Assembly (NCBI GenBank): GCA_043820025.1
Contig: JBDRED010000030.1
Span: 1 to 42,818 of the forward strand
DNA: 42,818 nucleotides
Direction: 5' to 3'
Source: JBDRED01 sp043820025 [NCBI: Elusimicrobiota bacterium]
GTDB lineage: Bacteria; RUG730; JBDRED01
Both the position numbers and the translations under genes were made by a program. This document shows, one piece after another, positions 36,165 through 42,818 of the stretch; position 1 is the first letter of the stretch; each line of letters starts with the position of its first letter. The notes beneath the pieces are model-generated. The model searched no databases, was not told the origin of the DNA, and saw nothing but the letters and a program-made list of their open reading frames with translations.

Positions 36165-37373
36165 ATGAAGAAAATTAAAAAGGTTGTTCTCGCGTATTCA
36201 GGAGGATTAGATACATCTGTTCTTATAAAATGGATAAAAGATAAATATGACTGCGAGGTTGTAGCTTATTCATCTAATGTCGGCCAGGAGCAGACAATTG
36301 CGCCGTTAATAAAACGCGCGAAAGCAGCAGGAGCTTCAAAGGTAATAATAGAAGATTTAAAGGAGATGTTTGCAAAGGATTATATAATGCCTGCTCTTAA
36401 AGCTCATGCTATGTATGAGGGGCAGTATCCATTGGCAACAGCGCTTTCCAGGCCATTGATAGTCGATAGGCTTGTAAAGGCCGCGAAAAAAGAAAAGGCG
36501 GATGCTGTAGCGCATGGCTGTACAGGCAAAGGCAATGACCAGGTCAGGTTTGAAGCAGGCGTGTTTGCGTTAGCGCCTGAACTTATGTGCCTCGCTCCTG
36601 TCAGAGAATGGGAATTTGCGTCAAGAGAAGCAGAAATAGAATACGCAAAAAAACATAAGATTCCAATAGATGTGACTAAGAAAAAGGTTTATAGTATAGA
36701 TAAAAATATTTGGGGTGTTAGCGTGGAATGCGGAGAGTTGGAAGATCCATGGACTGAGCCGTCTTTGCAGACATATATCATGACTAGTACTCCTGAAAAA
36801 GCGCCCAATAAACCTTGTTATGTCGAGGTCTCATTTGAAAAAGGCGTTCCGAAAAAAATTAATGGTAAGACGTATGGTTCGCTTGTTAAACTTATTGAAG
36901 AGTTAAATGCTATTGGCGGAAAACACGGTATTGGCAGAGCAGATATAGTGGAAAACAGGCTTGTGGGAATTAAATCCAGGGAAATATACGAGTTTCCGGC
37001 AGGCGAGATTTTGATAAAAGCGCATAAGGACTTAGAGTCCTTAGTTCTGGATAGAGAGACACTGCATTACAAAGAAATTTTGGGACATAAATATTCAGAA
37101 CTTATTTATAACGGGCTCTGGTTCTCTCCGCTTAAGGAATACCTCGATGCGTTTATGCAGGGAGCGCAGAAGTATGTGACAGGCGCTGTAAAATTAAAGT
37201 TATATAAAGGCAATTGCCGGGTAGTCGGAAGAAAATCTAAGTATTCGCTTTATAGCGAGGACTTAGCGACATATACTGAAGAAGACAAATTCGATCAATC
37301 TTTATCAAAAGGATTCATCGAGCTTTGGAGCCTTCCATTAAAGGTTACGGCGTTAAAGAGGAAGAAGAAATGA
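36165..37373 (+). CDS. argG: Argininosuccinate synthase
   Basis: ArgG joins citrulline and aspartate with ATP. The 402-residue protein has the PP-loop YSGGLDTS (11-18), AHGCTGKGNDQVRFE and REWEFASREAEIEYAKKH, the family landmarks. ATG 36165 is chosen because TTGGAGG (36154-36160) is ideally spaced; the ATG at 36150 overlapping the argD stop would place that site inside the gene. No argF (ornithine carbamoyltransferase) is visible nearby, so citrulline supply is encoded elsewhere. Confidence 0.97.
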   Translation: MKKIKKVVLAYSGGLDTSVLIKWIKDKYDCEVVAYSSNVGQEQTIAPLIKRAKAAGASKVIIEDLKEMFAKDYIMPALKAHAMYEGQYPLATALSRPLIVDRLVKAAKKEKADAVAHGCTGKGNDQVRFEAGVFALAPELMCLAPVREWEFASREAEIEYAKKHKIPIDVTKKKVYSIDKNIWGVSVECGELEDPWTEPSLQTYIMTSTPEKAPNKPCYVEVSFEKGVPKKINGKTYGSLVKLIEELNAIGGKHGIGRADIVENRLVGIKSREIYEFPAGEILIKAHKDLESLVLDRETLHYKEILGHKYSELIYNGLWFSPLKEYLDAFMQGAQKYVTGAVKLKLYKGNCRVVGRKSKYSLYSEDLATYTEEDKFDQSLSKGFIELWSLPLKVTALKRKKK

Positions 37374-37402
37374 GCGCGTAAGTGTTTAAGTGTTTGAGCG
37401 CT

Positions 37403-37472
37403 ATAATAATCTAATATTATTATGCTTCAATTCCCAATTCCCAATTCATGGAAAATGCTTTGCATTTTTCAT
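37403..37472 (+). repeat. AT hairpin, CAATTCCC tandem and covarying hairpin before argH
   Basis: ATAATAAT and ATTATTAT (37403-37410 and 37416-37423) form one hairpin. Then come two TTCCCAA units (about 37428-37447). Last is a hairpin of 11-base arms (37448-37458 and 37462-37472, one G-T pair) that touches the ribosome-binding site GGAGG at 37474-37478. The tandem unit plus hairpin plus ATTGGAGG layout matches 2591-2650, but with different paired bases. Confidence 0.75.
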
Positions 37473-37483
37473 TGGAGGTAATT

Positions 37484-38836
37484 ATGCTTTGGTCAGGACG
37501 ATTTTCAAAGCCGCTTAATAAGAGGATACTGGATTTTACTTCGTCGCTGGAACTTGATAAACGGTTATATGAGTATGATATTAAAGGCTCAATTGCTCAT
37601 GTTAACAGCCTCCAAAAAGCAAAGGTTGTAACTTCATCCGAGTTTAAAAAAATAGTTAGCGCTCTAAAAAAAATCCGGGTTGAGTTTAATAAAAATCTCT
37701 TTTGTTTTAATGCGCAGGATGAAGATATTCATATGGCAATTGAGCGCAGGCTTATTGAGCTGTGCGGAGATACAGGCAAAAAACTTCATACAGGCAGATC
37801 GAGGAATGATCAGGTTGCTTTAGATATGAGAATGTATTTAAAGGATGTTGTTGGATGCGTTTTAAAAGAACTTAATGTTTTTAAAAAATCTCTAACTGAT
37901 ACAGCAAAAGAAAATATTTCTATTGTAATGCCGGGATATACGCATCTTCAGCAGGCTCAGCCTGTTTTGTTTTCGCATTATGTTTTAGCTTACGCGTCAA
38001 TACTTGACCGTGATATTGATAGGTTTAAGGATATGTTAAAACGTTTGGATGTTATGCCTCTTGGGTCCGGCGCGCTCGCAGGAACGCCATACGAAATAAA
38101 CCGCAGGGCTGTTGCCAATGAATTAGGTTTTTCTAAAATATCAATAAATAGCATGGACGCTGTAAGCGATAGGGATTTTATTATTGATTTCTTATCAGCG
38201 TCAGCTGTATTTGCTATGCATTGCTCAAGGCTTGCCGAGGATTTAATAATTTATTCTTCGCAGGAATTTTCTTTTGTAGAGATGGATGATTCATTTGCCA
38301 CGGGATCGTCAATAATGCCTCAGAAAAAAAACCCTGACGTACTAGAGCTCACTCGCGGCAAGTCTGAACGTGTGATAGGAGCGCTTAATTCATTTTTAAA
38401 CGTAATGAAAGCTCTGCCGCTCACATATAACAGGGATCTTCAGGAAGATAAATATTATCTATTCTCAACAGTTGATGTTGTTTTGGATTTCTTGTGTATT
38501 CTTCCAAAGGTAATACTTAGCATGAAGATTAAGAAAAATAATATGAGGAAAGCGCTTGATAACGGATATCTTTATGCTACAGGAATAGCGGATTATCTTG
38601 TGGCGCATAAGGTGCCGTTTAGAGAAGCGCATAGAATCACAGGACAGATTGTGATCTATGCTATAAATAAGAATAAGACATTTATGGAATTAAAATTAGA
38701 CGAGTTTAAGCAATTTTCAAATGTTTTTAAGAAGGATATATTTGGTGTCTTTGACCCAAAAAAGTTAATTGACGCGCAAAAAATTGAAGGCGGCACATCG
38801 ACAAAGTCCGTAAAAACACAATTGAAAAAATATTAA
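37484..38836 (+). CDS. argH: Argininosuccinate lyase
   Basis: ArgH releases arginine and fumarate. From ATG 37484 it is 450 residues and starts MLWSGRFSKP, the family opening; HTGRSRNDQVALDMR, GYTHLQQAQPVLFSH and the catalytic loop GSSIMPQKKNPDVLELTRGK are intact. The longer frame from 37448 would begin inside a hairpin repeat, and GGAGG at 37474-37478 fits the later ATG. It follows argG by 110 bases, all repeat-like. It is followed by lysA after a 72-base gap. Confidence 0.97.
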   Translation: MLWSGRFSKPLNKRILDFTSSLELDKRLYEYDIKGSIAHVNSLQKAKVVTSSEFKKIVSALKKIRVEFNKNLFCFNAQDEDIHMAIERRLIELCGDTGKKLHTGRSRNDQVALDMRMYLKDVVGCVLKELNVFKKSLTDTAKENISIVMPGYTHLQQAQPVLFSHYVLAYASILDRDIDRFKDMLKRLDVMPLGSGALAGTPYEINRRAVANELGFSKISINSMDAVSDRDFIIDFLSASAVFAMHCSRLAEDLIIYSSQEFSFVEMDDSFATGSSIMPQKKNPDVLELTRGKSERVIGALNSFLNVMKALPLTYNRDLQEDKYYLFSTVDVVLDFLCILPKVILSMKIKKNNMRKALDNGYLYATGIADYLVAHKVPFREAHRITGQIVIYAINKNKTFMELKLDEFKQFSNVFKKDIFGVFDPKKLIDAQKIEGGTSTKSVKTQLKKY

Positions 38837-38908
38837 GTCAATATGGGACGTACAGACGCTCAATTAAGTATATCTACATGCGCGTCGATCGATGAGAAGG
38901 AGTTAATT

Positions 38909-40150
38909 ATGGGATTCAATTATAAAAAAAATAAACTATATTGTGACGGAGTTTTAGCCGGCAGTATAGCAAAAAAGTTTGGAACGCCATTGTATGTGTA
39001 TAGTTATGATGAAATAAAAAACAATTTTCAGGCGTATGAAAAAGCGTTCAAGGGTGTTCCGCATCTGGTTTGTTACGCTTTAAAAACGAATTCAAATATT
39101 GGCGTTGCTCATGAGCTTGCGAAACTTGGAGCCGGGATTGATATAGTCTCAGGCGGCGAATTGTTCCGGGCAAAGAAAGCCGGTTTTTCAAATAATAAGA
39201 TTGTTTACGCAGGCGTAGGAAAGACAGAAGATGAGATTGCATACGCGTTAAAGTCTAATATTTTAATGTTTAATGTTGAATCAATGGCAGAGCTGGAGGC
39301 TATTAATAAAATTGCGGGCAAAATGAAGATGACAGCGAGAATAAGTCTGCGCGTTAATCCTGATGTGGATCCAAAAACACACCCATACATAGCGACAGGG
39401 CTGGCTGAAAGCAAGTTTGGCATTGAAATAAAGGACGCGAGGAAGTATTATAAGCGCGCAAATTCGCTAAAAAATATTAATACAGTCGGCGTGCATATGC
39501 ATATAGGGTCGCAGCTTATGTCTATAGAGCCTTATGTTGAGGCAGTAAGAAAGATTCTTAAATTAGTGCATGATCTTAAAAAAGATGGGATAGTTTTACA
39601 GTATATTGACTGCGGCGGCGGTTTGGGAATAAGCTATAAAGGCGAGAAGGCGCCTACTCCTTTACATTTATTTAAAAAAATAGGAACGATTTTAAAAAAA
39701 GAAAAACTTACAATATTACTTGAGCCCGGAAGGTCTATTGTTGGAAATGCGGGAATACTAATAACCAAGGTTTTGTATAATAAAAAATCTTCAAAAAAGA
39801 ATTTTATAATTATTGACGCGGGAATGAATGATTTAATGAGGCCGTCATTATATGACGCGTATCACGAGATAATCCCGTTAAATAATACAAATTCTAAAAT
39901 AGTAAAAGCGGATGTGGTAGGCCCTATTTGCGAGTCAGGCGATTATTTAGCAAAAAACAGAAGCATAAGAACGGTAAATGAGGGCGATTATCTTGCTGTG
40001 AAGAGCTCCGGCGCTTATGGGTTCAGTATGTCGTCTAATTATAATTCAAGAAAGAGAGCGGCTGAAGTAATAGTTAAGGGAAAAAAGGCGCGATTAGTAA
40101 GAAAACGCGAAACAAACAATGATTTAATAAAAGGCGAAAATACAATCTAG
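38909..40150 (+). CDS. lysA: Diaminopimelate decarboxylase
   Basis: LysA decarboxylates meso-diaminopimelate to lysine, using PLP. The PLP-binding Lys59 is in CYALKTNSN; GAGIDIVSGGELFRAKKAG, HMHIGSQ, DCGGGLGISY, EPGRSIVGNAG and GPICESGDYLAKNR are conserved. The start at ATG 38909 follows AAGGAG and gives 413 residues; the frame opens 22 codons earlier at 38843, but that extension lacks family similarity. It starts the lysine set lysA-dapF-dapA-dapB, running backwards relative to pathway order. Confidence 0.96.
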   Translation: MGFNYKKNKLYCDGVLAGSIAKKFGTPLYVYSYDEIKNNFQAYEKAFKGVPHLVCYALKTNSNIGVAHELAKLGAGIDIVSGGELFRAKKAGFSNNKIVYAGVGKTEDEIAYALKSNILMFNVESMAELEAINKIAGKMKMTARISLRVNPDVDPKTHPYIATGLAESKFGIEIKDARKYYKRANSLKNINTVGVHMHIGSQLMSIEPYVEAVRKILKLVHDLKKDGIVLQYIDCGGGLGISYKGEKAPTPLHLFKKIGTILKKEKLTILLEPGRSIVGNAGILITKVLYNKKSSKKNFIIIDAGMNDLMRPSLYDAYHEIIPLNNTNSKIVKADVVGPICESGDYLAKNRSIRTVNEGDYLAVKSSGAYGFSMSSNYNSRKRAAEVIVKGKKARLVRKRETNNDLIKGENTI

Positions 40151-40197
40151 TGAGCGTATAATTATAAACAACATAATTTTTAGAGCCGGAGGTTAAT

Positions 40198-41016
40198 ATG
40201 GGGCAAAAAATAAAATTCACAAAGATGCATGGCAGCGGCAATGATTTTGTTATGCTTGATAATAGAGCGAATACTCTTCCTGAAAACAAAAACCTGCTCG
40301 CTCAAAGATTATGCGACAGAATTGCGGGTATCGGCGCGGATGGATTAATTATTATCGAATCTTCAAATGACTCGGACTTTAAAATGCGTATCATTAATCA
40401 GGACGGCAGTGAAGCTGAAATGTGCGGAAATGGAGCGCGCTGCGCTGCGCATTTTGCGTATTCTTTGGGCATAGTAAAAAACAAAATGAAATTCACAACA
40501 CTGGCAGGCCCTATTGGCGCTGAAATAGTAGATGATAAAATTAATGTTAGAATGATTGACCCGGTTGATTTTGAAAAGGATATTGAGTTAGATTTAGATA
40601 AATTTGGAAAAATGAAGGCGTATTATATTAACACCGGCGTTCCGCACGTTGTCATATTTGTAGACGATATTGACGATGTGGATGTAAAAGAAATGGGCAG
40701 ATCAATTCGTTATAATAAGCATTTTAAGCCAAAAGGAACTAACGTAAATTTTGTACAGGTGATTAATAGTGAGATAATCAAAGTGCGCACCTATGAGCGC
40801 GGCGTGGAAAATGAGACGCTTGCGTGCGGTTCGGGTTCAACAGCCGCGGCTATAATATCCGGTCTGGAAAAAGGCGCTGCGCCGCCTGTTAAGGCGCATA
40901 CAAGAGGCGGTGAAATTTTAGAGATTAATTTTAAAATAGAAAAATACGACGAGATAAGAGAGGTGTATTTAAAAGGCAGTGTGCATGTGTCTTTTCACGG
41001 AGAAATGGAAATATAG
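40198..41016 (+). CDS. dapF: Diaminopimelate epimerase
   Basis: DapF interconverts LL- and meso-diaminopimelate. In 272 residues it has MHGSGNDFVMLD (10-21), CGNGARC (76-82, with Cys76 the expected acid/base cysteine) and the second catalytic cysteine in TLACGSGSTAAA. The second motif reads CGSGS where CGTGA is common, a conservative change. A GGAGG ribosome-binding site precedes ATG 40198. Its meso product feeds LysA and peptidoglycan. The 48-base gap before it contains TATAAT but no clear -35. Confidence 0.96.
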   Translation: MGQKIKFTKMHGSGNDFVMLDNRANTLPENKNLLAQRLCDRIAGIGADGLIIIESSNDSDFKMRIINQDGSEAEMCGNGARCAAHFAYSLGIVKNKMKFTTLAGPIGAEIVDDKINVRMIDPVDFEKDIELDLDKFGKMKAYYINTGVPHVVIFVDDIDDVDVKEMGRSIRYNKHFKPKGTNVNFVQVINSEIIKVRTYERGVENETLACGSGSTAAAIISGLEKGAAPPVKAHTRGGEILEINFKIEKYDEIREVYLKGSVHVSFHGEMEI

Positions 41017-41099
41017 AATTTGGGGATTTAGCGCTATTGCGCATTTTGCGGCAATTCAAAATTAAGATAAAAAATACTAAGTATTTTTTGGGGGTGAAA

Positions 41100-41978
41100 A
41101 TGGAAATTAGAGGGTCGATTGTTGCTATAGTTACGCCGTTTAAAAATGGAAATGTCGACGAAACAGCGCTGGCAAAACTTGTTAAATGGCACATAGAACA
41201 GGGCACGGATGGAATAGTGCCTTGCGGCACTACCGGAGAGTCCGCAACACTTTCTCATGACGAACATGATAAGGTTATAGATGTTGTTGTTAAGGCCGCC
41301 GGAGGAAAAATACCCGTTATCGCAGGCACCGGTTCAAATAATACCGAAGAAGCGATACGCCTTACAAAGCATGCGGAAACTGCCGGAGCAGACGCAGCTC
41401 TTGTAATAGCTCCTTATTACAACAAGCCCACACAGCGCGGATTGTTTGAGCATTTTAGAAAGGTAGCTGATAGCGTAAAAATTCCGATTGTGTTATACAA
41501 TATAGCGTCACGCACAGGCATTAATATTGAACCTGAGACGATGAAAAGGTTAGTTGATGCGTGTAAGAACATTATTGCGGTAAAGGAGGCCAGCGGAAGT
41601 TTGGACCAGATGACTCGGATTAGAGCCTTATGCGGAGACAAATTGACAATTATTTCCGGAGACGACGCGCTCCTTCTTCCTATACTGGCAATAGGCGGAA
41701 AAGGCGTTATTTCAGTTGCGGCGAATATTTTGCCAAAGGATATGTCAGATTATGTTAAGGCATTTGAGTCCGGAGATTTGAATAAGGCAAGGGAGTATTA
41801 TTATAAGCTTTATCCTTTGATAAAAAATATTTTTATTGAGACTAACCCGGGCCCAATAAAAGAGGCGATGAAAAAAATGGGATTGTGCGAAGCAACATTA
41901 AGGCTTCCGCTTTATGAGATGGAAGATAACAATAAACAAAAGCTGTTCCGGGCGATGAAAGATTATGGAATAATTTAA
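41100..41978 (+). CDS. dapA: 4-hydroxy-tetrahydrodipicolinate synthase
   Basis: DapA condenses pyruvate with aspartate semialdehyde. The 292-residue protein from ATG 41100 has GTTGES (43-48), Tyr133 in VLYNIASRTG and the Schiff-base Lys162 in AVKEASG. GGGGGTGA precedes this ATG. The 21-codon extension to 41037 runs through a short AT-only hairpin (AAAATAC with GTATTTT, 41071-41087) and is not supported. The next gene dapB begins 11 bases after the stop. Lysine feedback is usual in the family but cannot be judged here. Confidence 0.97.
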   Translation: MEIRGSIVAIVTPFKNGNVDETALAKLVKWHIEQGTDGIVPCGTTGESATLSHDEHDKVIDVVVKAAGGKIPVIAGTGSNNTEEAIRLTKHAETAGADAALVIAPYYNKPTQRGLFEHFRKVADSVKIPIVLYNIASRTGINIEPETMKRLVDACKNIIAVKEASGSLDQMTRIRALCGDKLTIISGDDALLLPILAIGGKGVISVAANILPKDMSDYVKAFESGDLNKAREYYYKLYPLIKNIFIETNPGPIKEAMKKMGLCEATLRLPLYEMEDNNKQKLFRAMKDYGII

Positions 41979-41989
41979 GAGGTGAAAAA

Positions 41990-42772
41990 ATGGTAAAGAT
42001 TTCCGTTATTGGCGCAAAAGGAAGAATGGGCGCTAAAATTATTGACGCGATAACTTATGATAGTCAAACTGAATTAGTTGGAGCTGTAGAAACGGCTGAC
42101 AGTCCGTTTATAGGACAGGAGATTGTTCTTGGAAGCGGTGTGAAAATCACAGGCGGCTTAAGCGGCACGGCGGATAAGACAGATATTTATATTGATTTCT
42201 CGTTTCATGAGTCTACGATTAATAATATTAAATCAATAGTAAAACAAGGCAAGGGTTTAATAATCGGAACAACCGGGTTTTCCGATGCGGAAAAAAATAT
42301 GATCGAAGAAGCATCTAAAAAAATCCCAATTGTTTTTGCTCCTAACATGAGTATTGGAGTAAATGTTTTTTTTAATATAATTAAAAAAGCGGCTGCTTAT
42401 CTGAAGGATTATGACACAGAGATTATTGAGCTTCATCATAATCAAAAAAAGGACTCGCCAAGCGGAACAGCGCTGATGGCTGCGAAATGTATTGCCGAAT
42501 CAACAGGAAAGGATAAAAAAAACTGGATATATGGCAGAAAAGGAATGACCAATGAACGTCCGGATAAAGAGATATGTATACATGCGGTAAGAGCCGGGGA
42601 TATTATAGGCGAACATACAGCGCTTTTTGCCGGAAATAATGAGCGTGTTGAGATAACGCATAGAGCGCATACAAGGGATAATTTTGCGAGTGGCGCTGTG
42701 CTGGCAGCAAAATGGCTAAAAGGCAAGCCCGCGGGATTGTATGATATGAATGATGTGTTAGGGCTGGACTAA
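41990..42772 (+). CDS. dapB: 4-hydroxy-tetrahydrodipicolinate reductase
   Basis: DapB reduces the DapA product. At 260 residues it has IGAKGRMG (7-14) for NAD(P)H, IGTTGFS, FAPNMSIGVNVFF, and the catalytic ELHHNQKKDSPSGTAL with the paired histidines and Lys. ITHRAHTRDNFASGA closes the family pattern. AGAGGTGAAAAA precedes the ATG, which lies 11 bases after dapA. The remaining acylation/amination step or an LL-DAP aminotransferase (dapL) is not in view and could be the next gene. Confidence 0.97.
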   Translation: MVKISVIGAKGRMGAKIIDAITYDSQTELVGAVETADSPFIGQEIVLGSGVKITGGLSGTADKTDIYIDFSFHESTINNIKSIVKQGKGLIIGTTGFSDAEKNMIEEASKKIPIVFAPNMSIGVNVFFNIIKKAAAYLKDYDTEIIELHHNQKKDSPSGTALMAAKCIAESTGKDKKNWIYGRKGMTNERPDKEICIHAVRAGDIIGEHTALFAGNNERVEITHRAHTRDNFASGAVLAAKWLKGKPAGLYDMNDVLGLD

Positions 42773-42778
42773 AAGAGA

Positions 42779-42818
42779 ATGAAATTAGTTAAAGGCATAT
42801 TTAATAATAAGATAATAT
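42779..42818 (+). CDS. Start of the next gene (partial)
   Basis: ATG at 42779 opens a frame that stays open to the window edge, 13 codons beginning MKLVKGIF. It is seven bases after the dapB stop and has AAAAGAGA before it, a weak ribosome-binding site. The identity cannot be read from 13 codons. Confidence 0.45.
   Translation, partial: MKLVKGIFNNKII

Noticed and set aside
38843-38908. N-terminal extension of lysA
   Set aside because: The extension shows no family similarity, and AAGGAG is correctly placed before ATG 38909.
41037-41099. N-terminal extension of dapA
   Set aside because: The family N-terminus starts at ATG 41100 with GGGGGTGA before it; the extension crosses an AT hairpin.

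Overview
The window is an AT-rich bacterial chromosome segment from an organism with a Gram-negative-type envelope: it makes phosphatidylethanolamine through psd and pssA, has meso-diaminopimelate/lysine genes, and encodes a large exported protein. Gene order, the giant low-complexity exported protein and the dense palindromic repeats suggest an uncultured lineage such as Omnitrophota (formerly OP3). That placement is inference; no rRNA or marker tree is available. All protein genes I accept lie on the + strand.

Layout. (1) 1-800: an AbiEii-type nucleotidyltransferase, probably the toxin half of a pair whose other gene lies off the left edge. (2) 800-5900: a 1512-residue exported protein of unknown role, bracketed by two 114-bp direct repeats and carrying repeat-derived sequence inside its reading frame. 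(3) 5960-9720: an FMN riboswitch with an intrinsic terminator, then a riboflavin operon (ribD deaminase domain only, ribE, ribBA, ribH). (4) 9945-13248: nusB, ligA and a TtcA-like PP-loop protein. (5) 13321-29660: a near-continuous amino-acid block: thrB, lysC, cimA, a 39-codon membrane peptide, ilvD, ilvB, ilvN, ilvC, then psd and pssA for phospholipid, then leuA, leuC, leuD, leuB and asd. It covers isoleucine by the citramalate route, valine and leucine, and the aspartate-family entry steps. (6) 29662-34084: an EcfT-like membrane protein, a YdjC/ChbG-type deacetylase, truA, a YhiN-type flavoprotein and an unknown two-helix membrane protein. (7) 34178-42772: argB, argD, argG, argH, then lysA, dapF, dapA and dapB. 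A further reading frame starts at the right edge.

The accessory signal lies in the repeats. Several families occupy almost every gap: composite palindromes with GTCAT/ATGAC ends, tandem CAGAAGT-like runs, and a co-oriented hairpin element placed before cimA, ilvD, ilvB and leuD. Two long-armed hairpins (6586-6663 and 25443-25512) have unrelated, individually self-complementary arms around the same 30-base core. This last pair is the best candidate for something undescribed. Repeat-derived sequence also continues in frame inside the giant gene and probably forms the tail of the TtcA-like protein.
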